Assembly: GCA_023422005.1 (NCBI GenBank)
Contig: JAEZSC010000071.1
Span: forward strand, 1 to 45,699
DNA length: 45,699 nucleotides
Reading direction: 5' to 3'
From: Bacillota bacterium
Lineage (GTDB): Bacteria > Bacillota > Clostridia > Christensenellales > UMGS416
Shown: piece by piece, positions 33,252 to 41,487 of the stretch
Numbering within the stretch: position 1 is the first letter of the stretch
Layout: the number at the start of each line of letters is the position of its first letter
Translations under genes and position numbers: made by a program
Notes under the pieces: generated by a model
Database searches by the model: none
What the model saw: the letters and a program-made list of their open reading frames with translations, nothing else
Told to the model about the DNA's origin: nothing

Positions 33252-34250
33252 TTACGATTTCTTTCGAAGCCCAGACTGATAGGCCGATATCGCCTGCACA
33301 AACAAACCCGCGATAATGTCGGCATCCAAATCGCTGGTGTAATCAATAGAAGGAAATATGTCCAGTATGGTTTTCGATTGGATCTCCTTGGGAATGGCTT
33401 TCATCAAACCATCAGAAAAAAAGTCGCCATACAAAACCACATGGTTTGGGTTCACAATGCTGCAAAAGACACTGACCAATCTGGATATAGCAGGCACAAT
33501 CTGTCTGGGGTTACCATAATCAATAGACAACCAGTCAATGCCAAGAGGAAGCAGACACACCTCACCGGCATATCCGCCTGCACCTTTTAGAATTTTCCCA
33601 TCAACCAAAATCCCTGCGCCGGGGCCGAAATGCTTCGGAAAGTATATGCCCGCAAGAACCGAAGTTGGGTCGACTGTTTTCCCATACCCTAATACAGCGG
33701 CATTTACATCGTTCTCCACCAAGGCGGTCAGCCCATATTTTTTTAGAAAGTGGTCTGTGAAATGAAGACCTACCAGTTCGGTATAGTCATTGGCAACAAT
33801 GACACCATATCGTTCCACTCCAGGCAGAGAAAATGATAATATACAAATTGAGGGGTATGCACGCAGAACCGGATCTATCATGCTTTCAAAACTAGAAAGC
33901 TGAATATTTTCGAAGGTCTGTTCAGTTTGCCATACCACCTTGCCATACAGGTTCCCAACGCAAGCACTGATAACATTTTTCCCGTTGCGAAACCTTGCAG
34001 ACAACGCAAGTATGTGGGCATATTCTTCATTAAAGATATAGGTTTGTGATGGCCGCCCACCTGTGGCGGAGACCAACTTTCCTAGCGATACCTCTTGGGT
34101 TTCGACTAAGGACCCTAATATATAACCTACCGTGGCATAGCTAAGCCCGGTAGATTCGGTTAAATCTTTGACTGTAGCAGCCTTATAGGAATACAAAGTC
34201 CAGAGGACTGTTTGCACATTGCTTTGCTTCATATCCAGTCTGTTGCTCAT
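33252..34250 (-). CDS. ROK-family transcriptional regulator
   Basis: This protein of 332 residues has a winged-helix N-terminus (residues 5-60: SNVQTVLWTLYSYKAATVKD, LTESTGLSYATVGYILGSLV), the GGRPS hinge and a ROK sugar-binding domain with ENDVNAAVLGYG and GAGILVDGKILKGAGGYAGE. The usual ROK zinc signature (CxCGxxGCxE) is missing after GYAGE, and the protein is shorter than a typical 380-400-residue NagC/XylR, so it is a trimmed variant. ATG 34250 follows AAGGCAGGTG; a GTG at 34256 is an alternative. It probably represses the MFS-MATE-GH172 unit and itself until a sugar binds. Confidence 0.85.
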   Translation of the reverse strand: MSNRLDMKQSNVQTVLWTLYSYKAATVKDLTESTGLSYATVGYILGSLVETQEVSLGKLVSATGGRPSQTYIFNEEYAHILALSARFRNGKNVISACVGNLYGKVVWQTEQTFENIQLSSFESMIDPVLRAYPSICILSFSLPGVERYGVIVANDYTELVGLHFTDHFLKKYGLTALVENDVNAAVLGYGKTVDPTSVLAGIYFPKHFGPGAGILVDGKILKGAGGYAGEVCLLPLGIDWLSIDYGNPRQIVPAISRLVSVFCSIVNPNHVVLYGDFFSDGLMKAIPKEIQSKTILDIFPSIDYTSDLDADIIAGLFVQAISAYQSGLRKKS

Positions 34251-34303
34251 ATTCACACCTGCCTTAGGCTCTAGAGAAACGACGTATCACACAGCAGTCC
34301 GCC

Positions 34304-34315
34304 ATGAGTACTCAT
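34304..34315. promoter_or_regulatory. Perfect 12-bp palindrome, candidate ROK operator
   Basis: ATGAGTACTCAT is a perfect palindrome about 55 bases upstream of the ROK start and downstream of its predicted promoter. Such a site would suit autoregulation. Confidence 0.35.
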
Positions 34316-34365
34316 ATCATATTATCTTATTCGTTATTATAATCATTTTAATAAGTGTTGAGATT

Positions 34366-34394
34366 AATATACCTTTGATTTGTTTATATGTCAA
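34366..34394 (-). promoter_or_regulatory. Strong sigma-A-type promoter for the ROK-MFS-MATE unit
   Basis: On the minus strand TTGACA (34389-34394), 17-base spacer, TATATT (34366-34371), giving a leader of about 110 bases containing the palindrome at 34304-34315. Confidence 0.65.
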
Positions 34395-34500
34395 TATGCA
34401 TACAAAACATACGGGGCAACGAATTCTTTGATTGCCGGAAAATTTTCTTTGCTGTAGAATTATGGAAATACTCACATGGACATTGGAAGGGTTGATTTTA

Positions 34501-35319
34501 TTGGCAGTCTCGATATTGACTGATAGCACCGCAAGTCTCCCGAGGGCATACGCCGAAGCCCATGGTGTATACATGGTGCCACTAACCATCTCGTCCCGGG
34601 GAGAAGAATGGGTGGATGGATTCGCAGGGGAATCGCCAGTGGTATTTCAGGACAAGGAGCAGTCCTTCCGCACCTCCCAACCACCAGTCGCCGAGTTTGA
34701 TAAATGTTTCAAGGCAGCGACGGCCAACGGGAACGAAGTAGTGGCCATCCTTATCACCGAGGGTCTCAGTGGCACCACCAATGCTGCCCGGCTTGCCCGG
34801 GAAATGTCGCCCGCTCCAGAGCGGGTGCATATCGTAGACAGCGGCAACACCTCCATCGTCACGAAATTCCTGGTGGAACGAGGAGTTGAAATGGCAGAAT
34901 CCGGAGCAACCGCCACCGCTATTGTGACGGAAATAGAGTCCCTCGCTCTTCGCTCCAATGTACTAATTGCTGTACGCTCATTGGACTACCTGCATTTTGG
35001 TGGGCGGCTAACCCGTGCCCAAGCCCTGTTGGGCAACCTACTGCAAATTTCCCCTGTAGTGACGGTTGCCAAGGGGAAGGTGGTCATGGCGGACAAGGTC
35101 CGACTATTTAGGCGGGCGTTGCAGGAAATCACTCGTCGTATTCCGGAGACAACGTTTAAACTGGGCATCTCCCATATGCAATGCCCACAGGAAGAAAATG
35201 ACCTGACAGAAATGATCAGACAACGCTTTCCTAAGCTGGAAGTCTCCAAAGAAAGCTTAAGCCCAGTGGTAGCAGCACATCTAGGTCCCTGCGTGGGCAT
35301 TGGCTTTCAATGGAAATGA
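34501..35319 (+). CDS. DegV-family fatty-acid-binding protein
   Basis: This 272-residue DegV protein carries the family marks ILTDSTASLP, VPLTI, FRTSQPPVAEF, LSGTTNAARLA, VDSGNTS and LHFGGRLTRAQALLGNLLQI. DegV/FakB proteins hold a fatty acid for the FakA kinase, which feeds exogenous fatty acids into phospholipids. The start is taken as TTG at 34501 because GGAAGGG (34485-34491) lies 9 bases upstream and because DegV proteins begin directly with the VxIxTDST strand; the frame continues upstream to 34432 without a ribosome site. Divergent from the ROK gene; no FakA kinase gene nearby. Confidence 0.88.
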   Translation: MAVSILTDSTASLPRAYAEAHGVYMVPLTISSRGEEWVDGFAGESPVVFQDKEQSFRTSQPPVAEFDKCFKAATANGNEVVAILITEGLSGTTNAARLAREMSPAPERVHIVDSGNTSIVTKFLVERGVEMAESGATATAIVTEIESLALRSNVLIAVRSLDYLHFGGRLTRAQALLGNLLQISPVVTVAKGKVVMADKVRLFRRALQEITRRIPETTFKLGISHMQCPQEENDLTEMIRQRFPKLEVSKESLSPVVAAHLGPCVGIGFQWK

Positions 35320-35324
35320 CCAGC

Positions 35325-35615
35325 TCTACGGGTATTAAAGTGTTAATAACACGTGCTTCGACCTTGTAGTAATAGGTCTTGCCGGTGGTCAGGCTGGTTT
35401 TCACGTAGCTTGGCGACGTTGTGTCCGCAGTTTACGGAATGTCCCGCCGCTAGTCGTGGCGCCAAACCTCGTATTAGTCGCGGTTACAGCGCCCCAGGTC
35501 AGCTTTATGCTCTCGGAGGAGGCTTTAACGGCCTTTACGCCCGTCGGTGCGGCTGGCACAGGCTTGACAGACACGGCGGGCGCGCAGGAGCCATAGGCCG
35601 ACTTCCCGTTATGTG
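35325..35615 (-). pseudogene. Fibronectin type III domain remnant with frameshifts
   Basis: Read on the minus strand, 35615-35325 encodes pieces of one fn3 repeat typical of large clostridial surface proteins, spread over three frames. They are PAAPTGVKAVKASSESIKLT and WGAV in one frame, a short YEVWR in another, TTSGGTF back in the first, then TTSPSYVKTSLTTGKTYYYK in a third. The order of pieces matches an intact fn3 domain, so at least two or three indels have broken it. No start or ribosome site is present. It is the stump of a lost surface protein, in a convergent orientation to the DegV gene. Confidence 0.75.
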
Positions 35616-35761
35616 GAAAAACTTGCGTTTTTATAGTATGGTATTGTCAGCAGAGGCGAACCCATTGATTTGCGCGTTGTATGTCAAGTATTTTAACCAC
35701 ATAAAATATCGCAGCAAACGGTATCACGGTACTATCTGTTCACAGATTGGAGCTGAGACGT

Positions 35762-36703
35762 TTGGCTATTAATAAAGCGATGCGAGCAGCCCTCAAGGCC
35801 ATCACGGCTTTGGAAATGGATGTAAAAAAAACATACAAAATGGAACGGCAGATTGAATTGCTCACCGCCAGGCTGCGGGGAAAACCAAAAGACTATAAAA
35901 TGTGGGACCATATGGTTCGTTCCGGCGACTATGCAATCCCCGTACGCCTCTTTGCAACTGATGGAGAGGGGTCGTTCCCCCTGCTGCTTTTTTTCCATGG
36001 AGGCGGTTGGGTAACAGGCGGGATAGAGAACTATACCGGTGTCTGTGTCGACCTTGCGAAAGCCACGAACTGTACCATAGCATCCGTTGATTACCGATTG
36101 GCGCCGGAGCACAAGTTTCCCACCGCTACGGAGGATTGTTATGCGGTGGCACGTGAGTTTTATCTCGGTCGGGTACCGGGCGTAAAGCCCGATAACATTA
36201 CGCTGATCGGTGACAGCGCCGGGGGAAATCTGGCTGCGGCCGTTTCCCTGATGGCACGGGATCGTGGGGAGTTCCTGCCAAAACAACAAATCCTTCTTTA
36301 CCCATCCACATACAACGATCACAGTGAACAATCTCCATTTCCGTCTATCCGGGACAACGGGACGGACTATCTTCTGACATCCAAGCGAATCCAAAGCGTC
36401 ATCGAGCTTTATCGAAGCTCCGATGATGATTTGAACAATTCATATTTCGCCCCGCTTCTGGCATCGGATTTTTCACGCCAACCACGAACCCTGCTCATTA
36501 CGGCGGAGTATTGTCCGCTCAGAGACGAGGGGGAAGCCTATGGGGAAAAACTGCGCGCTGCAGGCAATGAAGTGGAGACCATCCGCATTCCAGATGCGCT
36601 TCACGCCTACATGATGCTGCCGCCGCGGTTTGAGCATGTGCAACAGACCTATTGCATCATCAACGATTTTTTGCAAAGGGGTAATCTCCGTGGGAAGACA
36701 TAA
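35762..36703 (+). CDS. Alpha/beta hydrolase, hormone-sensitive-lipase type
   Basis: This 313-residue esterase has the HSL-family oxyanion motif HGGGW near residue 80, DYRLAPEHKFPTATED, nucleophile Ser in GDSAGG near 152, Asp in PLRDEGE and His in DALHAYM, so the catalytic triad is complete. The likely start is TTG at 35762 with GGAG (35749-35752) 9 bases upstream. Its stop lies 14 bases inside the next gene, and that gene overlaps its successor the same way, so the three are one translationally coupled unit. It probably hydrolyses or transfers short-chain acyl esters connected with the acyltransferase encoded next. Confidence 0.88.
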   Translation: MAINKAMRAALKAITALEMDVKKTYKMERQIELLTARLRGKPKDYKMWDHMVRSGDYAIPVRLFATDGEGSFPLLLFFHGGGWVTGGIENYTGVCVDLAKATNCTIASVDYRLAPEHKFPTATEDCYAVAREFYLGRVPGVKPDNITLIGDSAGGNLAAAVSLMARDRGEFLPKQQILLYPSTYNDHSEQSPFPSIRDNGTDYLLTSKRIQSVIELYRSSDDDLNNSYFAPLLASDFSRQPRTLLITAEYCPLRDEGEAYGEKLRAAGNEVETIRIPDALHAYMMLPPRFEHVQQTYCIINDFLQRGNLRGKT

Positions 36704-37970
36704 ACAATGGAGCCGGCTGGACAATGCCGCAAAAATATTCCCGCCCACCACCACGAGTCGGGACACCAAGGTTTTCCGCTTTGTCTGTGAGTTGACCGAA
36801 CCGGTGGACGGCGCTGTTCTTCAGTACGCGCTGGAGCGGACGATCCGGGATTTTCCCCTGTACCGTTCCGTGCTGAAAAAGGGATTGTTCTGGTACTATT
36901 TTGAAGAAAGCAGCATTCAGCCGCTGGTCGCCGAGGAGGCACTTCCGGTTTGCAGTCCAATTTACAATGCGGATAGACCCGGCCTACTGTTCCGCGTGCT
37001 TTATTTCAAACAACGAATCAATTTCGAAGTGTTCCACGCATTGGCTGACGGCACCGGCGTTATGCAGTTTTTGCGCACCATGGTCTTTCATTATCTGGCG
37101 AAAAAGCATGGCATTTTAGGGCAGTTGACCGATTATGATGCTTCAAGGGATCAGAAAAATCAAGATGCCTTTTATAAGTATTACGATAAGACCGGAGCCA
37201 GTCCCAAGATAAAGCGATACCGGGCCTATCACATCCGCGGGGAACGCCTGCCTGACAACCGGATTGGGATTACAGAGGGTTTTGCATCCACCCAAGCTGT
37301 TCTCCAAAAAGCCCACAAGCACGGCGCCACAATGAGTGAGTTTTTGATTGCGCTGTTAATTTGCTCTATTCACGATGGAATGGCCGTGAGGGAAAGGACT
37401 CGCCCTGTGATCATCGCCGTGCCGGTGGACCTTCGCCGTTTTTTTCCGGCACAAACCGCCCGAAATTTTTTCGGCATCATTCAGGTTGCTCATAACCTCC
37501 AAAAAGACGGACAGGAATTTATCCAGGTTCTTGCAAATGTGCGCGAATCACTCCGGCGGCAACTAACGCACGAGAACCTCCATGGAATCATCAGCCATTA
37601 TTCGGCCATGGAAGACAATCCCTTTGTCAAGGCGATTCCTTTGCAGGTTAAGATCCCCGTTCTCCGCATATCCGGGCTCCGGGCAGATGGCGAGGACACC
37701 GCTGCGTTCTCCAACATTGGCCAGGTTTCCATGCCGGCGGAAGCGGCGAAACACATTCGATTGTTCGATGTATTTCTCAGCACGAAACGTCCACAACTTT
37801 GCGTTTGTTCTTTTGGTGACACCCTTGCCATCAGCGTGTCCTCTCCTCTGATAGATACGGGGATTCAGCGACGTTTTTTCCGTCAACTGACGCAGATGGA
37901 GATTTCAGTGCAGGTAGTTTCCAATCTGGAACAGCTGAATGGAGAGGAGACGGCATATGCTACGGTGTGA
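36690..37970 (+). CDS. Condensation-fold acyltransferase (alcohol-acetyltransferase-like)
   Basis: This 426-residue protein has the chloramphenicol-acetyltransferase/condensation fold. The catalytic HxxxDG appears as HALADG (His116, Asp120), and the C-terminal half has a DFG-like region. Similar clostridial proteins are annotated alcohol acetyltransferase and are relatives of PapA5/WS-DGAT-type enzymes. The GTG start at 36690 has AAAGGGG 8 bases upstream; the longer frame would lie inside the hydrolase gene. Acyl transfer to a lipid or alcohol at the membrane, with the flanking esterase and membrane protein, is inferred. Confidence 0.8.
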   Translation: MGRHKQWSRLDNAAKIFPPTTTSRDTKVFRFVCELTEPVDGAVLQYALERTIRDFPLYRSVLKKGLFWYYFEESSIQPLVAEEALPVCSPIYNADRPGLLFRVLYFKQRINFEVFHALADGTGVMQFLRTMVFHYLAKKHGILGQLTDYDASRDQKNQDAFYKYYDKTGASPKIKRYRAYHIRGERLPDNRIGITEGFASTQAVLQKAHKHGATMSEFLIALLICSIHDGMAVRERTRPVIIAVPVDLRRFFPAQTARNFFGIIQVAHNLQKDGQEFIQVLANVRESLRRQLTHENLHGIISHYSAMEDNPFVKAIPLQVKIPVLRISGLRADGEDTAAFSNIGQVSMPAEAAKHIRLFDVFLSTKRPQLCVCSFGDTLAISVSSPLIDTGIQRRFFRQLTQMEISVQVVSNLEQLNGEETAYATV

Positions 37971-38625
37971 ACATTGCAAGGTGGACTTGCCCGGAGAGCA
38001 AACCCGCTGTCCGCTCTGCCAGAATAAACCTGCTGGAATACCTGATAGCTCCGGCAGCCGGTTTCCCCGTCTGCCCCAATCCCGGCCGACGACTGTCGGC
38101 CGCATATTGGCATGGGGTGCATTTGGAAGCGTGTGCGCGGTGGCAATTTGCATTACAATCAATTTGATTATGCCTGCGGGTGGATGGTGGTCGCTGTTTG
38201 TGGTTGCCGGTATCGCCAGCCTTTGGATCGATTTTGCCATTGTGCTCAAAAAACGAAAGAACCTGCCCAAGAACATCCTGTGGCAGGTTGCAGTCATCTC
38301 TCTTATCGGCTTTTTATGGGATCGTTCAACAGGATTCAATGGCTGGTCACTGGACTACGTGCTCCCCATTCTCTGTTGCTGTGCGATGATTGCCATGACC
38401 ATAGTAGCTAAAGTCCGCAGGCTTGATACACAAGATTACATTTTGTACCTTGTGATCGACTGTGTTCTGGGGATCGTCTGTTTTATACTCATTTTGACGG
38501 GGATAGTTCATGTTGTCATTCCGTCCGCGATCAGCTTTGGTTCTTCCATTATCTTTCTGGCATTTTTGCTGTTCTTTGAGGGGAAAGCGCTTTGGGCAGA
38601 AATCCAGCGCAGACTACATCTATAA
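37957..38625 (+). CDS. Zinc-ribbon multi-span membrane protein (DUF6320-like)
   Basis: This 222-residue protein begins with a zinc ribbon (Cys4, Cys7, Cys18, Cys21: RCEHC ... RCPLC). A basic Pro-rich linker and about six hydrophobic spans follow. Proteins of this design follow alcohol-acetyltransferase-like genes in other clostridia, to my knowledge under DUF6320, with unknown function. A strong GGAGAGGAG lies upstream and the start is 14 bases inside the acyltransferase gene. A membrane partner or carrier for the acyl product is possible. Confidence 0.75.
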   Translation: MLRCEHCKVDLPGEQTRCPLCQNKPAGIPDSSGSRFPRLPQSRPTTVGRILAWGAFGSVCAVAICITINLIMPAGGWWSLFVVAGIASLWIDFAIVLKKRKNLPKNILWQVAVISLIGFLWDRSTGFNGWSLDYVLPILCCCAMIAMTIVAKVRRLDTQDYILYLVIDCVLGIVCFILILTGIVHVVIPSAISFGSSIIFLAFLLFFEGKALWAEIQRRLHL

Positions 38626-38632
38626 TGAAAAA

Positions 38633-38663
38633 CCTGCATAACAGACATTCTTGATTATGCAGG
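38633..38663 (+). terminator. Hairpin ending the hydrolase/acyltransferase operon
   Basis: CCTGCATAA (38633-38641) pairs exactly with TTATGCAGG (38655-38663), 8 bases after the last stop codon. The T-tract is weak, so it may be a processing or 3'-stabilising hairpin. Confidence 0.5.
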
Positions 38664-38782
38664 CTTGCATCCTTGGGGAAGCAGGCTTCAAGCGTTCAGT
38701 GCCGCTCGCACAACGGTTGATCCTGATTCCTGCTGGTGCAGTTTGATCTGATGCTTTCATGCTGCTTAGCAAGAATCAGAAG

Positions 38783-39928
38783 TCAATGAACGGCCATTTT
38801 CGCATCCAGTACAATGGGTAAGATTGTTGCTTTGGCCTTTGTCATAATTCCCTGAAGCTTACCCCGCTCCTTTGGATAGATAAAAGTATATGCAGCACCG
38901 CCATGGTTCGCTCGGCCGGTTCGCCCAATGCGGTGCACATAGCTGTCTGCATCACCGGGAATGTCGTAGTTCACAACCGCGTCAATTCCTCCTACATCAA
39001 TACCTCGGGCGGCGACGTCGGTTGCTACCAGTATGTTCACCTTGCCATCACGATACCGCTGCATCACCTTGTCCCGCTGGCTTTGGCGCAAGTCGCCATG
39101 AATCGCCTCTGCCGGATGCGCAGCTTCGGTCAGCTGATGAGCCAGGCTGTCAGCCATCGCTTTCGTTGCTACAAAAATCAAGGAAAGGTGGAACTGCTCT
39201 TTGCGCAGCAGTTGCAAGAGCGCAGGGATTTTAGCGTTGCCGCGGATCTCGCAATAAAAATGCTCTACCTTCTCCAAGCTAGTGGTTTCCTGCTGGATGC
39301 AAATATGTTGCGCCTCTCTCTGATACTGCGCCGCAATTTTTCCAATGTCACTGGAAAGAGTCGCGGAAAACAGCACCGTTTGCCTTGTAGCAGGAGAAGA
39401 CTGCAGAATGGTATCGATGTCTTCCCGAAACCCCATATCCAGCATCCGATCTGCCTCATCCAGCACGATGCACTCAACCTTGCTCAGCCGCGTGGTTCGC
39501 CGACGGATATGATCTGTCATGCGTCCGGGTGTGGCCACCACAATTTGCGGGCAGCGTTTTAGGGCCATAATCTGGTGCTGAATCGGCTCCCCGCCATACA
39601 ACGCTAGAATTCGGATTCCCTGCTTATATGCAGCCAGTTGCTTCAAGACACCGGCTGTTTGTACTGCTAGCTCACGCGTGGGACAGAGAATTACGGTTTG
39701 TATCTGACGATTGGCAGGATTCACATTTTCCAAGACTGGGAGCCCGAATGCCGCGGTTTTCCCGGTGCCGGTAGGCGCTTGTACAAAGAGATCCCGCTTT
39801 TCGAGCAGGGGCCCCATGGCCGCATCCTGTACAGGTGAAGGATCGCGGTAGCCCATTTTTGTGATTCCCTGCAGCAACTCGGGGGTAAAGCCAAATTTCT
39901 CAAAGTTTGTAATGATTTCAGTCTCCAT
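38783..39928 (-). CDS. DEAD-box ATP-dependent RNA helicase
   Basis: This 381-residue core helicase has all motifs: Q motif (SPVQ), APTGTGKT, PTRELA, GG, TPGR, DEAD, SAT, ATDVAARGID and HRIGRTGR. It ends shortly after the second RecA domain, so it lacks the C-terminal RNA-binding extension of DeaD/CshA and is a minimal type. It unwinds RNA duplexes in ribosome assembly or mRNA turnover. It lies 79 bases downstream of the cold-shock gene on the same strand, separated by a terminator, which suggests partial read-through and shared cold induction. No clear ribosome site is seen before the ATG. Confidence 0.93.
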   Translation of the reverse strand: METEIITNFEKFGFTPELLQGITKMGYRDPSPVQDAAMGPLLEKRDLFVQAPTGTGKTAAFGLPVLENVNPANRQIQTVILCPTRELAVQTAGVLKQLAAYKQGIRILALYGGEPIQHQIMALKRCPQIVVATPGRMTDHIRRRTTRLSKVECIVLDEADRMLDMGFREDIDTILQSSPATRQTVLFSATLSSDIGKIAAQYQREAQHICIQQETTSLEKVEHFYCEIRGNAKIPALLQLLRKEQFHLSLIFVATKAMADSLAHQLTEAAHPAEAIHGDLRQSQRDKVMQRYRDGKVNILVATDVAARGIDVGGIDAVVNYDIPGDADSYVHRIGRTGRANHGGAAYTFIYPKERGKLQGIMTKAKATILPIVLDAKMAVH

Positions 39929-39956
39929 TTCATCTGAATATTTTGTTCAGGTCATA

Positions 39957-39994
39957 CAAAAGCCGCCAAATCCCATTGGGACTTGGTGGCTTTT
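39957..39994 (-). terminator. Terminator between cold-shock gene and DEAD helicase
   Basis: AAAAGCCGCCAAATCCC and GGGACTTGGTGGCTTTT (39958-39994) form a long, slightly imperfect stem with a very short loop, ending in TTTT on the minus strand. It begins about 14 bases after the csp stop. Confidence 0.75.
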
Positions 39995-40007
39995 GGCAGC
40001 TGTTGCT

Positions 40008-40223
40008 TTAGGCTACTTTGCTGACGTTGACAGCACGCAACCTGCGGCTGTTTTTGGGGTCCTGCTCCTTGTCAAAGGTGACCCTGTCGCCTTCGGCGAG
40101 ACTCTTATAACCGTCGGACACAATGGAGGAGAAATGAACAAACACGTCATCGCTGCCATCATCGTTGGCAATGAAGCCGAAACCCTTCTCCGAATTGAAC
40201 CATTTTACTGTACCATTATTCAA
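40008..40223 (-). CDS. csp: Cold-shock protein (CspA/CspB family)
   Basis: This 71-residue single cold-shock domain has the RNP1/RNP2-type motifs GTVKWFNSEKGFGFI and DVFVHFSSI, so it binds single-stranded RNA/DNA. The start is TTG at 40223 with GGAGG (40232-40236) 8 bases upstream, giving (M)NNGTVKWF as in most relatives; upstream ATGs would add an unlikely extension. It has a predicted promoter 130 bases upstream, giving a long leader such as those known to act in temperature control of csp mRNAs. Confidence 0.93.
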   Translation of the reverse strand: MNNGTVKWFNSEKGFGFIANDDGSDDVFVHFSSIVSDGYKSLAEGDRVTFDKEQDPKNSRRLRAVNVSKVA

Positions 40224-40351
40224 AATTGGTACCTCCATAAATATATTTGCACCCACTACTGCACAAAAAAACACATGCTTTTGTAATTCATCAAACGAAT
40301 CAATGACTTACAAAAACATGTGAGACAATGCACCATCTTGAATACTACCCT

Positions 40352-40380
40352 ATTGTCACACATAACATGCGAAAAGTCAA
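40352..40380 (-). promoter_or_regulatory. Putative csp promoter
   Basis: On the minus strand TTGACT (40375-40380), 17-base spacer, GACAAT (40352-40357), predicting a leader of about 125 bases before the TTG start. No further gene is seen in 40224-40461. Confidence 0.5.
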
Positions 40381-40461
40381 CCCCTGAATCAAGCTCGGCA
40401 ACTCGTCATACCGGTCAGTGTGTTCCATGAGGTCACCGGCGTCTGCTCGGCACATATTGTC

Positions 40462-41136
40462 CTACAGGCTTATCACCTTGGCTTCACCGCTGCGAATAGC
40501 AGCGATCATATCCTGAATATCAGCCAGCGGCCTATCCAACCCGATGCCTGCCAAATGAGGTTGCGCACCGATGTGGTTGTCCGATCCACCAATGCGCAGC
40601 AGGCCGTAGTTAGCAGCATATTCCTCCGCGCGTGCATTCTCAAAATCCGTCCTGCTGGCATTGACCACCTCCACACCATCCACCGACCGGGGCAGCAGAC
40701 GGATCATGTCGATGTACCACGCTTCGCGGTATGGATGCGCATGAATGATGAATCCACCTTCACTACGCACAAGAGCGCAGTAATCGTTCACACTTAATTC
40801 CATCACCTCCGGGTGGCGCAGCAACCAAGCCTTATCCAACCCGTATGTCAGGAAGTCCGTACCGAAAAGGGAATATTCCCATCCAAAGAACACATCGACG
40901 CCGATTCTAGCGCCTTCCTCCGCAGCATGCTCATATCCCATGCAGAGCCAGTCAACCCTTTGCGCCCATGAAAGATTGGTGGGGACGGCGCTGTTGCCAT
41001 TAAAAAAATGATCGGTGATACATATGCCTTTCACGCCCCTATCCCGATAAAAACCAACCAGTTCTCTGGCGGATATGGACGAGCATTTACTGGCTTCTTG
41101 TGTGTGTGCATGGGTTTCGTACAGGAATTCAGGCAT
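40462..41136 (-). CDS. PHP-domain metal-dependent phosphoesterase
   Basis: This 224-residue PHP protein shows the metal-ligand motifs in order: ETHAHTQ, CITDHF, GWEYSLFG, FIIHAHPYRE and GSDNHIGAQPHL. The domain is known from histidinol phosphatase, polymerase PHP and small nucleotide/phosphate hydrolases. The start at 41136 is fixed by GGGAGG 7 bases upstream. The frame also runs open upstream to 41415 with some protein-like sequence, but without a better start. It follows the UxuA-like gene, and a sugar-phosphate or nucleotide substrate is possible. Confidence 0.8.
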   Translation of the reverse strand: MPEFLYETHAHTQEASKCSSISARELVGFYRDRGVKGICITDHFFNGNSAVPTNLSWAQRVDWLCMGYEHAAEEGARIGVDVFFGWEYSLFGTDFLTYGLDKAWLLRHPEVMELSVNDYCALVRSEGGFIIHAHPYREAWYIDMIRLLPRSVDGVEVVNASRTDFENARAEEYAANYGLLRIGGSDNHIGAQPHLAGIGLDRPLADIQDMIAAIRSGEAKVISL

Positions 41137-41393
41137 AATAATCCTCCCGGTAAAATCCATCGACGATATCTGATGATACACCATATCCCAGATCATCATC
41201 ACGTCTGGGTGCGGCTCAGGGTTTCCCGCAACAGGGTCGCCAAACTGACCATTGGAGAAGATGCCCCAAGTAAACGGGGTAACCCTGATGCTTCCTGAGG
41301 TTATCACTCTTTTGCATAAAATGGAAGAAGATTGGGAAATTGAGGGATCCCCCACAAGTGGGTCCAAGCGCAGCGATGGCTTCAACACGCATC
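41137..41393. other. Spacer with an open minus-strand frame
   Basis: No gene is assigned between the PHP start and the terminator. The minus frame continuing into the PHP gene stays open here and includes FGDPVAGNPEPHPDVMMIWD, which looks more protein-like than random. It may be a remnant or an untranslated leader. Confidence 0.25.
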
Positions 41394-41425
41394 CTAAAAT
41401 CAAGCCCTGCTCCAAAGAGCAGGGC
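41394..41425 (-). terminator. Terminator after the UxuA-like gene
   Basis: GCCCTGCTC (41404-41412), CAAA loop, GAGCAGGGC (41417-41425): a perfect 9-bp stem followed on the minus strand by TTGATTTTA. Confidence 0.8.
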
Positions 41426-41487
41426 GGGCAATCATGCGCAACTGGTGCTAGACAAAATACCGTTTACTCAGGTTTGGAGACTAGCGG

